Positions 33,722 to 40,751 of a stretch of DNA of 46,289 nucleotides are shown here, in pieces. The stretch comes from an uncultured bacterium (GTDB lineage: Bacteria > Desulfobacterota > BSN033 > UBA1163), in the NCBI GenBank assembly GCA_938045955.1, contig CALIBK010000025.1:1-46289 (forward strand). The letters run 5' to 3'. Position 1 is the stretch's first letter. Each line of letters starts with the position of its first letter. The notes under the pieces are model-generated. The model ran no database searches. It worked only from the letters and a program-made list of their open reading frames with translations, and had not been told where the DNA came from. Both the position numbers and the translations under genes were made by a program.

Positions 33722-34654
33722 TTAGAATCCCCTTTTCATTCTTTCTCGCAAAATTTCATATTCTCGCTGAGTACGATCTTGAATTTCTTCAATCATCTCA
33801 TCTGTTAAGTGTCTAAACCGACCCTGAAGTTTAATATATTCTTTAACTGGCTTTAATTTTGGGAAATCGATGCTCAAATGATATCTTCCATACTCCACCT
33901 CATAAAGAGGGAAAATACCGGTCTCCACCGCCAATCGCCCTAATTTGATAGAAAGCTCTGGGGCGGATCTCCATCCGGTCGGACAGACTGAGAGGATATG
34001 GATGTATGCAGGCCCCGGGATCTCAGCGGCCTTCCTGACCTTTTGAACGAGATCAATGGGATAGCTCGGACAGGCAGTCGCTACATAAGGAATATTATGG
34101 GCAGCGGCAATAGCAGCCATATTCTTCTTCCAGGTGATCTGACCCATTTTCATTCGACCGGCGGGGGAAGTCGTCGTAGAGGCCCCAAAAGGGGTAGAAG
34201 AGGATCTCTGGATCCCTGTATTCATATAGGCTTCATTATCCGTGCAAACATAGATGAAATCGTGACCTCTTTCAAGGGCTCCAGAGAGAGCCTGTATCCC
34301 TATATCTGCAGTGCCACCGTCCCCAGCCATCGCAAGGGTTACAATTTTCTTTTTAGGGATCCTTCCCTTTCTCATGAGAACCTTCAAGGCTGCTTCGATT
34401 CCAGAGGCCACGGCTGCCGTGTTCTCAAAAGCTACATGGATCCAGGGAACTCGCCATGAGGTAAAGGGAAGTGGGGAGGAAACAATTTCCATACATCCCG
34501 TTGCGTTTGCAATAATCACGTTTCGCCCCAAGGCCTTAAGGACAAGCCTGACCGCTAAAGCCTCCCCGCATCCCTGGCAGGACCGATGGCCGGGAGCGAA
34601 GTATTCTTTTTGAGTTAACGTTCGGACCGCAAAGACATTTAATGTTTCTGTCAT
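33722..34654 (-). CDS. porB: 2-oxoacid (pyruvate):ferredoxin oxidoreductase, beta subunit
   Basis: Thiamine-diphosphate-binding subunit. The 310-aa protein has HRSCQGCGEALAVRLVLKALG with cluster cysteines, NATGCMEIVSSPLP, the TPP motif TLAMAGDGGTADIGIQALSGALERGHDFIYVCTDNEAYMNTGIQRSSSTPFGA, and CPTGWRS. This form is closest to the four-subunit pyruvate synthases (PorGDAB). The start overlaps the porA stop by four bases. Pyruvate is the likely substrate; other 2-oxoacids are possible. Confidence 0.92.
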   Translation of the reverse strand: MTETLNVFAVRTLTQKEYFAPGHRSCQGCGEALAVRLVLKALGRNVIIANATGCMEIVSSPLPFTSWRVPWIHVAFENTAAVASGIEAALKVLMRKGRIPKKKIVTLAMAGDGGTADIGIQALSGALERGHDFIYVCTDNEAYMNTGIQRSSSTPFGASTTTSPAGRMKMGQITWKKNMAAIAAAHNIPYVATACPSYPIDLVQKVRKAAEIPGPAYIHILSVCPTGWRSAPELSIKLGRLAVETGIFPLYEVEYGRYHLSIDFPKLKPVKEYIKLQGRFRHLTDEMIEEIQDRTQREYEILRERMKRGF

Positions 34655-35823
34655 TCTCTCACCCCGTAAAGTTCAAAACCTTCTCGATTTCCTTCTTCAA
34701 TCTCAACTTCTGCTTTATCGACCATTTTAATGAAATCGGAGGGAGCCACATCCCTCCCAGAGATCCCTGCCACAAAATTATAGATCGAGGGTCTCACTGG
34801 TTCACCATAAAGGGCCGCTTTAATTTCTGAGGCAACAGGTCCACAGGCTCCAACCGAAATCGCCCGATCGATCACCACCAATTGTTTGGCATGGAGGGTA
34901 GCCCTTTTAAAGGCCTCAAAAGGGAAGGGCCGCCAGAGGCGAATCTTTACAAGACCCACAGCTCTTCCCTCTTTTCTCATTCGATCTACTGCGACCGAGG
35001 CTGTTTCTCCAAAGCTTCCCATCGTAACGAGAAGCGTCTCCGCATCCTCGGCCTTGTAGGTTTCCACCGGGGAATAATAGCGTCCTGTCATTTCGCCAAA
35101 GGCTTTCCAGGTCTCAAGAATTTTGGGGATGGAGGATCGGAGAGCGACCTCCTGAGCCTTTTTTGTTTCCATAAAGATGCTGGGAAGGGCGTAGGCCCCC
35201 ATCGTAATAGGCCTATCCGGATGGAGTCGATAGAGAGGCTGATAGGGTGGAAGGAATTGGTCAATCTTTTCCTGTTCGATGAGTTCGATCGGTTCGATCA
35301 CATGGCTTAATATAAAGCCATCCATATTGATGATCACCGGGAAGAGAACGGATGGATCCTCTCCGAGCCGATAGGAGATGAAAACATGATCATAAACCTC
35401 CTGTCCATTCTCGACAAAGAATTGAATCCAACCGCAATCCCGAATCATCATTGCATCACTATGATCGTTCCAGATGCTCAAGGGAGCAGAGAGGGTTCGA
35501 TTGGCAAGGATCATGAGCATGGGAAGTCTTAGCCCTGAGGCAATGAACGTGATTTCACTCATCAACGCCAACCCCTGAGAACTCGTACAGGTAAACGCCC
35601 TGGCTCCCGCAGCCGCTGCCCCCACACAGACACTTAGAGCGGAATGTTCCGATTCGACACAGAAGAATTCTGCATCGAGCTCTCCATTGGCAACCAATTC
35701 TGAAAGTTTCTCTACGATATGGGTCTGAGGGGTAATCGGATAAGCTGAGATGACGTCGACATTGCACTGTTTTACCGCCTCAGCAGCTGCAATCGAAACC
35801 TCCATTCCAACCCTTTTGCCCAT
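34651..35823 (-). CDS. porA: 2-oxoacid (pyruvate):ferredoxin oxidoreductase, alpha subunit
   Basis: Core subunit with the pyrimidine-binding domain for TPP. The 390-aa protein has ISAYPITPQTHIVEKLSELVA, FFCVESEHSALSVCVGAAAAGARAFTCTSSQGLALMSE, LSIWNDHSDAMMIRDCGWIQFFVENGQEVYDH and the C-terminal GLVKIRLWRPFPFEAF. CGGxxxPxxT-type contacts match PorA. It directly abuts porD (stop next to ATG). Confidence 0.93.
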   Translation of the reverse strand: MGKRVGMEVSIAAAEAVKQCNVDVISAYPITPQTHIVEKLSELVANGELDAEFFCVESEHSALSVCVGAAAAGARAFTCTSSQGLALMSEITFIASGLRLPMLMILANRTLSAPLSIWNDHSDAMMIRDCGWIQFFVENGQEVYDHVFISYRLGEDPSVLFPVIINMDGFILSHVIEPIELIEQEKIDQFLPPYQPLYRLHPDRPITMGAYALPSIFMETKKAQEVALRSSIPKILETWKAFGEMTGRYYSPVETYKAEDAETLLVTMGSFGETASVAVDRMRKEGRAVGLVKIRLWRPFPFEAFKRATLHAKQLVVIDRAISVGACGPVASEIKAALYGEPVRPSIYNFVAGISGRDVAPSDFIKMVDKAEVEIEEGNREGFELYGVRE

Positions 35824-36120
35824 CTATTTTTCCTCCTCTAAGACCATCGAGATGGCCCCTGTGGGACACTCTGTTGAACAGATCCCACATCCTTTACAAT
35901 AAAAAAGATCAGCCACGAAATATCCTTCTTCGTCCAGATGATAGGCCATATCCGGACAGTATATATAACATAGCCCGCAATGCACGCAGAGTTCCTTATT
36001 CAGAACAGGTTTGAGGGTTTTCCAATCTCCTGTTCGATACTGGCTCGCATTTCCAGGTTCTAAAATCACATTGCCGACCGGCAACTCCTTCCACGTCCAT
36101 TCGTATTCTGGTTTGGTCAT
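35824..36120 (-). CDS. porD: 2-oxoacid:ferredoxin oxidoreductase, delta (ferredoxin-like) subunit
   Basis: Two-cluster ferredoxin subunit, 98 aa, with CVHCGLCYIYCPD and CKGCGICSTECPTGAI, and the N-terminal TGDWKTLKPVLN typical of PorD. It conveys electrons from the TPP-bound intermediate to external ferredoxin. Second gene of the operon. Confidence 0.93.
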   Translation of the reverse strand: MTKPEYEWTWKELPVGNVILEPGNASQYRTGDWKTLKPVLNKELCVHCGLCYIYCPDMAYHLDEEGYFVADLFYCKGCGICSTECPTGAISMVLEEEK

Positions 36121-36152
36121 CTCTCTCGACCCCTTTCCATTATAAATTGGAA

Positions 36153-36698
36153 TTAAATAATAACAGTATTTTGATAGGCCCTTTCAAAGGCAAAGATATT
36201 CTTTTCGGCGATTCGGCCAAAGCGTTCCTTGAAGGGAGGAATGAAAGATTCTTTTTTGACCAATCCTGCCGTTTTTACCAGAGACCCCAGCATGGTGGTA
36301 TTCGTTATCGGGAGGCCAAGAACCTCCCTTGCTATTTTTACAGCATCGACCACCCCGATACGATTCTTTATTTTGAGAAGACTTTTAACAGCTTCGGGAG
36401 AATCACTACTGGTGGTAACCACCAATCCATTCGGCTTTAGACCAGAAGCGACATTGACAATTTTAAGCAAGGAGGCATCGAGGACCACCACAATATCCGG
36501 CTCATAGATATTGGCACGAATTCGAATCGGTTGGTCGTCAATTCGGCAGAATGCAACTACAGGGGCTCCTCTTCGTTCAGGTCCAAAACTTGGAAAGGCT
36601 TGTGCATATTTTCCCTCCTCAATGGCTGCAAGGGCCAAGAGTTCTGCTGAAGTGACGGCCCCCTGGCCACCCCTTCCATGAAATCGAATTTCAATCAT
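36153..36698 (-). CDS. porG: 2-oxoacid:ferredoxin oxidoreductase, gamma subunit
   Basis: Gamma subunit, 181 aa, with [51 protein letters not shown], the classic PorG opening, and [15 protein letters not shown]. First gene of porG-porD-porA-porB-nuoE-nuoF-HoxU-like. A promoter candidate with a perfect palindrome lies about 90 bp upstream. Confidence 0.94.
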
Positions 36699-36780
36699 TT
36701 GTCTTCTCCATTATTAGCCTAAAAGTTGAATAAAAACAAATCGTTAATTTAAAAAAGAATTTTTTCATTATTGAATTAGC

Positions 36781-36813
36781 GTTAACGTTAACCTTTTTTA
36801 AAAAAAATGTCAA
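36781..36813 (-). promoter_or_regulatory. por-operon promoter candidate with palindromic operator GTTAACGTTAAC
   Basis: On the minus strand, a consensus TTGACA (36808-36813) and a 17-bp spacer place the -10 (TAACGT, a poor match) inside the perfect 12-bp palindrome GTTAACGTTAAC (36781-36792). A CG-centred inverted repeat over a -10 resembles repressor operators such as those of the LacI family. No regulator gene is adjacent. Confidence 0.45.
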
Positions 36814-36827
36814 GGGAAAATAAGAAT

Positions 36828-37427
36828 TTATACCTCTCTTCTTCCCTCCAGGGCTTTAGTAAGTGTCATTCCATCCGAGTATTCGATCTCTCCTCCCACA
36901 GGAATACCGGAGGCAATCCGTGTTAATTTGATTCCCAGTGGTTTGATGAGGTCAGTCAAATAAAGAGCGGTGGCCCCTCCTTCTACTGTGGGATTGGTGG
37001 CAAGGATCACTTCTTTTACCTTTTCCTTTTGAAGTCGTTCCATCAATTCTTTGATTTTTAAATGTTCAGGACCTATACCTTCGAGTGGGGCAATGGCTCC
37101 ATGAAGAACATGATAACGGCCTCGATAAACTCCGGTATTCTCAATCGCCATGAGGTCATTGGGACTTTCCACAATACAGAGAATTTCCTTTAACCTTTGT
37201 TCATCTTTACATATGGGGCACGGATCTTCATCTGTTAAATTAAAACAGAGGGAGCATAGGCGAATCTTCTCTTTTACCTCCAGGATAGCTCGGGCCAATG
37301 CCTGGGCTTCAGAAAGACTGGAGCGAAGAATATGAAAAGCCAACCTTAAAGCTGTTTTCCGGCCAATTCCTGGAAGCCTGGTCAAGGCTTCGATTAAGGA
37401 CTCGATGGGTTTAGCATAACTCGACAT
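36828..37427 (-). CDS. recR: Recombination mediator RecR
   Basis: Works with RecF/RecO to load RecA at gaps. The 199-aa protein has the N-terminal helix-hairpin-helix (LTRLPGIGRKTALRLAFHIL), a C4 zinc finger (CSLCFNLTDEDPCPIC), and the Toprim domain (LCIVESPNDLMAIENTGVYRGRYHVLHGAIAPLEGIGPEHL). Last gene of dnaX-ybaB-recR. Confidence 0.97.
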   Translation of the reverse strand: MSSYAKPIESLIEALTRLPGIGRKTALRLAFHILRSSLSEAQALARAILEVKEKIRLCSLCFNLTDEDPCPICKDEQRLKEILCIVESPNDLMAIENTGVYRGRYHVLHGAIAPLEGIGPEHLKIKELMERLQKEKVKEVILATNPTVEGGATALYLTDLIKPLGIKLTRIASGIPVGGEIEYSDGMTLTKALEGRREV

Positions 37428-37452
37428 ATTCTAAAAATCTTTTCTTTCCCTT

Positions 37453-37767
37453 TTAGAAGAGTCCGGGGATACTCAATCCTCCAGTGATCTTTTTCATCTC
37501 CTCCGTCATCATCTCCTGGGATTTCCGGATACCCTCATTCACAGCAGCTATAATCAGATCCTGAAGCATCTCAATATCCTCTTTATTGACAACCTCGGGA
37601 TCAATACGAAGAGAAAGGATTTCCTGTTTCCCGTTCATCACGACCTGAACCATCCCGCCTCCGGCAGAGGTTTCTATGGTTTTAGAGGCCATCTCCTCCT
37701 GGAGTTTGGTAATTCTGGCATGGATCTGCTGGGCTTGTTTCAGGATGTTCCCAAATCCCTTTGTCAT
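37453..37767 (-). CDS. ybaB: YbaB/EbfC nucleoid-associated protein
   Basis: Small dimeric DNA-binding protein, 104 aa: FGNILKQAQQIHARITKLQEEMASKTIETSAGGGMVQVVMNGKQEILSLRIDPEVV, the standard family sequence. It sits between dnaX and recR, its conserved genomic position. Confidence 0.95.
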   Translation of the reverse strand: MTKGFGNILKQAQQIHARITKLQEEMASKTIETSAGGGMVQVVMNGKQEILSLRIDPEVVNKEDIEMLQDLIIAAVNEGIRKSQEMMTEEMKKITGGLSIPGLF

Positions 37768-37785
37768 TGGAATCTCCTTTTCTCT

Positions 37786-39495
37786 TTATTTTTCAACAAT
37801 CTTTCCATTGAAAAGGCGGAGGGCTTCCTGGATCATTAAGTGTTCATCGTTTCGAAGGGTCGATATTTCTTTTCTAAATGATGGAGAAGTCTTTTGAGCA
37901 GTTGGATCTGTTTTTTCCTTCCCTCCTTCTCCCAGGGGAGAAACAATCACTTTGATCTTTTTATTAAAAAATTCCTGGCAGATTGATTCCAATTGGTTTC
38001 TGTAAGGTTTTTCTAATATCCGTTCATAATGGAAGGAATCCTTCTCAAAACCAATCTCAACCCTCTCCCCATCAAGATGAAGAGGTGTCCCAAAAGATAG
38101 AAAAGAGCCAAGGATGGGATTCTTCCCCCGGGTAAAGTTGAGCAATTCTTTCCAGGTCTCTTCCTCAAAAGGAGGGGCGCTTTCTAATTTTTTTCCTTCT
38201 TCGGATATGGGAACCCCTTGGTGACCCTCTCGAGAAGGGATGGGATCTCGGGTTCCTATCTCTTTCAGGCTTTCCTTATATAAAGGGGAATCTTTTGCCT
38301 GGGTTTGGACCATCTCTTGAGAACTCTCTTTTTTAAAGGTTTCCCCTTTATCTTTCTCCCCTCCCATTCTCTCCAATTTCTCAATAATTTCGTCAATTGG
38401 AAGAAGAGACCTCAATGTGGCCATGCGGATCAAAGTCATTTCGAGCATGATTCTGGGAAAGGTCGATTGAACGATCTCTTGTTCCCCTTTTAAGAGAAGG
38501 TGAAAGAGGTGATCCAGGTGCTCAAATTGGAATTTTTCTGCCTGTCTCTTCAGTCCTTCTAACTCCTCCCCATCAAGGTCTAACAGTTCTTCCGGTTCGC
38601 TGCTCACTTTAATGAGGATTAGATTTCGGAGATATTGAAGGAGTTCTCTGCAGTAATATTGGATGTCAAACCCATAATGATAGAGATGTTGAACGATCTC
38701 GATACATCTCTGGGGGTCCTGATCAGCGATGGCCTCGATCGTCTCATAAAGAATTTTTTGATCGATCACCCCGAGGATCTCTTCCACATCTTCGTCCCGA
38801 ATCTCTTTTCCTCCATAGGAGATGACTTGGTCGAGGAGGCTCTGGGCGTCTCTCATGCTCCCTTCCGCCTCTCGAGCAATAAGCATCAAGCTCCTCGGAC
38901 TGATCTGAACCCCTTCTTTTTCAGCAATCTGTTTTAAGGTGTTGAAGATCTCTTTCAAGGGAATTCGTTTAAAATCGTATCGTTGACATCGGGAGAGGAT
39001 GGTGGCCGGAATCTTATGGGGTTCGGTGGTCGCAAAGATAAAGATAATATGGGGAGGGGGTTCCTCTAACGTCTTTAAGAGGGCATTGAAGGCTTCTCGG
39101 GTGAGCATATGAACTTCATCGATGATGTAAATCTTGTATCGACTCTTTGCAGGGCTGTAACGAACATTTTCCCTGAGCTCTCTAATCTCTTCGACTCCCC
39201 GATTAGAAGCCCCATCAATTTCAATCACATCAATGGAATGGCCTTCCGTAATCTCCTTGCAGTGAATACATTGATTGCAGGGGTTGAGGTTAGGGCCTTT
39301 CTCGCAGTTAAGGGCCTTTGCTAAAATTCGAGCCGTGGAGGTTTTGCCCACCCCTCTTGCTCCTGCAAAGAGGAAGGCATGAGCAACCCTTCTCTGAACA
39401 ATGGCATTCTGGAGGGTTTGGGTGATGGTCCGTTGTCCCACCACTTCTTCAAAGATCTGAGGTCTCCATTTTCTGGCAAGGACTAAATAAGACAT
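37786..39495 (-). CDS. dnaX: DNA polymerase III clamp-loader subunits tau/gamma
   Basis: AAA+ clamp-loader subunit. From the preferred ATG it is 569 aa: MSYLVLARKWRPQIFEEVVGQ, Walker A GARGVGKTSTARILAKALNC, the zinc module CNQCIHCKEI, IIDEVHMLTREAFNALLKTLEEPP, the FATTEPHKIPATILSRCQRYDF sensor and a collar domain to about residue 360. A low-complexity linker and a tau-like C-terminal domain follow. The track adds 18 residues read from the SRP RNA gene, which I reject. Codons 434-436 contain an A7 run in slippery phase (separate entry), so a short gamma form is likely. Confidence 0.95.
   Translation of the reverse strand: MSYLVLARKWRPQIFEEVVGQRTITQTLQNAIVQRRVAHAFLFAGARGVGKTSTARILAKALNCEKGPNLNPCNQCIHCKEITEGHSIDVIEIDGASNRGVEEIRELRENVRYSPAKSRYKIYIIDEVHMLTREAFNALLKTLEEPPPHIIFIFATTEPHKIPATILSRCQRYDFKRIPLKEIFNTLKQIAEKEGVQISPRSLMLIAREAEGSMRDAQSLLDQVISYGGKEIRDEDVEEILGVIDQKILYETIEAIADQDPQRCIEIVQHLYHYGFDIQYYCRELLQYLRNLILIKVSSEPEELLDLDGEELEGLKRQAEKFQFEHLDHLFHLLLKGEQEIVQSTFPRIMLEMTLIRMATLRSLLPIDEIIEKLERMGGEKDKGETFKKESSQEMVQTQAKDSPLYKESLKEIGTRDPIPSREGHQGVPISEEGKKLESAPPFEEETWKELLNFTRGKNPILGSFLSFGTPLHLDGERVEIGFEKDSFHYERILEKPYRNQLESICQEFFNKKIKVIVSPLGEGGKEKTDPTAQKTSPSFRKEISTLRNDEHLMIQEALRLFNGKIVEK
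38167..38194 (-). promoter_or_regulatory. Putative programmed frameshift site in dnaX (A_AAA_AAA)
   Basis: The mRNA reads GAA GAA GGA AAA AAA TTA GAA. The heptamer A_AAA_AAA is in the correct phase for a -1 slip at codons 434-436. After the slip seven codons (IRKRPSF) precede TGA, giving a product of about 443 aa. Loss of one A by polymerase slippage would give TAG at once. A purine-rich AAGGA abuts the site, and only a weak 4-bp hairpin lies downstream. Confidence 0.6.
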
Positions 39496-39515
39496 CAATT
39501 GGCCCTTTAAATCAA

Positions 39516-39629
39516 CTTGTTGATAGCCAGGCGTCCCTGCGGCACACAAAAGGGATTACTACCGTTGCTTCCTTCCGGACCTGGCGGGGTTTGTAATCTT
39601 TTGTTGCGCAGGACCCGACTATCAACAAG
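39516..39629 (-). ncRNA. ffs: Signal recognition particle 4.5S RNA (bacterial small type)
   Basis: A 114-nt hairpin RNA read on the minus strand. The ends CTTGTTGATAG and CTATCAACAAG are perfectly complementary. The conserved apical region is CCAGGTCCGGAAGGAAGCA with the GGAA tetraloop and the symmetric internal loop, and GGGTCCTGCGCAACA and TGTGCCGCAGGGACG pair in the lower stem. Length equals E. coli 4.5S RNA. It ends 20 bp before the dnaX start, the conserved ffs-dnaX arrangement, and works with FtsY encoded in this window. Confidence 0.96.
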
Positions 39630-39672
39630 CTTTTCGAACCCTTTCATCCTCCATAGAGGACCTACTGGAGGG

Positions 39673-39761
39673 TGGCGGAGAGGGTGGGATTCGAACCCAC
39701 GTCTCCTTTCGGGAGAACCGCTTTTCGAGAGCGGCGCCTTAAGCCTCTCGGCAACCTCTCC
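39673..39761 (-). tRNA. tRNA-Ser (CGA anticodon)
   Basis: Complete 89-nt class-II tRNA: GGAGAGG acceptor pairing with CCTCTCC, D arm TTGCCGAGAGGCTTAAGGC, anticodon arm CCGCT-CTCGAAA-AGCGG (anticodon CGA), a long variable arm TTCTCCCGAAAGGAGA, T arm GTGGGTTCGAATCCCAC and encoded CCA. It lies 43 bp upstream of ffs on the same strand. Its 5' half is duplicated twice to the right. Confidence 0.96.
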
Positions 39762-39837
39762 GGTGAACTTTTAAATTATGATAGTTTCTCTGATAGTTTC
39801 TCCTTTTCCTGGACTATCACAAATTCTTCTGGGTGGT

Positions 39838-39912
39838 ACCGCTTTTTCCGCCAAAGGCGGACCCGCCTCTGGCGGGCGAGAGCGGCGCCTTAAGCCTCTC
39901 GGCAACCTCTCC
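39838..39912 (-). pseudogene. tRNA-Ser-like pseudo-copy 1 with double-hairpin insertion in the anticodon loop
   Basis: On the minus strand it begins with the complete 5' half of tRNA-Ser(CGA) up to ...CCGCTCTCG. A 30-nt insert follows (39847-39876) made of two hairpins, CCCGCC-AGA-GGCGGG and TCCGCC-TTT-GGCGGA. The sequence then resumes with AAAAGCGGT, the 3' side of the anticodon stem. After this the tRNA similarity ends: there is no variable or T arm, so it cannot be a normal tRNA. Confidence 0.75.
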
Positions 39913-39988
39913 GGTGAACTTTTAAATTATGATAGTTTCTCTGATAGTTTCTCCTTTTCCTGGACTATCGCAAATTCTTCTGGGTGGT

Positions 39989-40063
39989 ACCGCTTTTTCC
40001 GCCAAAGGCGGACCTGCCTCTGGCGGGCGAGAGCGGCGCCTTAAGCCTCTCGGCAACCTCTCC
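39989..40063 (-). pseudogene. tRNA-Ser-like pseudo-copy 2 with double-hairpin insertion
   Basis: The same structure as pseudo-copy 1, 151 bp to the right: 5' half of tRNA-Ser, insert at 39998-40027, then AAAAGCGGT. One base in the insert differs (CCTGCC for CCCGCC), weakening one hairpin pair to a wobble. Confidence 0.75.
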
Positions 40064-40075
40064 GGTCAATTAATT

Positions 40076-40167
40076 TGGCGGAGAGAGAGGGATTCGAACC
40101 CTCGATCCCGTTTTAGCAGGATACTCGCTTAGCAGGCGAGCCCCTTCGGCCTCTCGGGCATCTCTCC
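40076..40167 (-). tRNA. tRNA-Ser (GCU anticodon)
   Basis: Complete 92-nt class-II tRNA: GGAGAGA acceptor with TCTCTCC, anticodon arm CTCGC-CTGCTAA-GCGAG (anticodon GCT), variable arm TATCCTGCTAAAACGGGATC, T arm GAGGGTTCGAATCCCTC, encoded CCA. It begins 5 bp after the tadA stop and is probably cotranscribed with it. Confidence 0.96.
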
Positions 40168-40172
40168 GTGCT

Positions 40173-40667
40173 CTATTGTTCTCTTTTCTTTTTAAAAAAG
40201 TTCCTCAAGAGATCGGAGCATTTTTTTTCGAGGATCCCACCCCGAACTTCAATCTGATGATTCAGCCCTTCCTTTTCAAAGAGTCTAAAGGTTGATTCAA
40301 CTGCTCCAAATTTTTTCCCCCAGGCCCCGAATACTAATCGTGAGATTCTTGCATGGAGCATTGCAGAGGCGCACATCAGACACGGCTCTGCAGTCACATA
40401 AAGGTCCGTTTGGTTAAGTCGATAATTTTTTAATACCCGCCCCCCCTTTCGAAGCACAAGAATCTCCGCATGGGCCGTCGGATCACTGAGCTCGACACAT
40501 CGATTATGATCCTTTGCGAGGATCTTTTTCTCTTTCACTAAAACGGCACCGATAGGAACTTCTCCAAGTTGGGCCGCTCTTCTTGCTTCTTCCAGCGCGA
40601 TTTTCATAAATTCTTCGTCGGGTTCCCTTCTTCTCATTAAATTCAATAACAGATACATTTTTATCAC
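40173..40667 (-). CDS. tadA: tRNA-specific adenosine deaminase TadA
   Basis: Deaminates A34 to inosine in tRNA-Arg(ACG). The 164-aa protein has zinc and catalytic motifs DPTAHAEILVLRKG and TAEPCLMCASAMLHARI, with FMKIALEEARRAAQLGEVPIGAVLV before them. The start is uncertain: a GTG at 40667 four bases after GGGGAGG, an ATG at 40658, or an ATG at 40637 which best matches the family N-terminus. Upstream of ffs-dnaX-ybaB-recR, as in many bacteria. Confidence 0.94.
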   Translation of the reverse strand: MIKMYLLLNLMRRREPDEEFMKIALEEARRAAQLGEVPIGAVLVKEKKILAKDHNRCVELSDPTAHAEILVLRKGGRVLKNYRLNQTDLYVTAEPCLMCASAMLHARISRLVFGAWGKKFGAVESTFRLFEKEGLNHQIEVRGGILEKKCSDLLRNFFKKKREQ

Positions 40668-40751
40668 ACTTCCTCCCCGATTTCAAATATCCCGGAGTTC
40701 ATCCAAAAGGGGCAGGAAATGGAGGGGATCAAGGTTCAGGGGAGAAGAGCT

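Larger units (their letters stand above)
39726..40066. repeat. Tandem 151-bp repeat array derived from tRNA-Ser
   Basis: Unit 1 is 39726-39876, unit 2 is 39877-40027 and a partial third is 40028-40066. Each unit contains the 36-nt 5' half of tRNA-Ser(CGA) and 115 bp of spacer with a duplicated GATAGTTTCTC motif and a double hairpin. Full units differ at only two bases that I can see (CTATCACA/CTATCGCA and GGACCC/GGACCT). The overlapping plus-strand ORFs (39672, 39778, 39929) with repeated RARAAP peptides are artefacts. Confidence 0.92.

Noticed and set aside
38329-38334. A6 run in dnaX as an alternative slippery site
   Set aside because: It occupies codons 388-389 exactly in frame (AAA AAA GAG), so it does not form an X_XXY_YYZ heptamer. 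The A7 at 38188-38194 is in the correct phase.
39726-40066. Direct repeats as a possible CRISPR array
   Set aside because: The unit is 151 bp and nearly identical throughout, with no unique spacers and no cas genes nearby. It is a tandem duplication containing tRNA-derived sequence.
39672-40132. Plus-strand ORFs over the tRNA-Ser region (39672, 39778, 39929)
   Set aside because: They translate tRNA genes and the repeat in antisense, giving repeated RARAAP peptides. No ribosome sites and no protein family.
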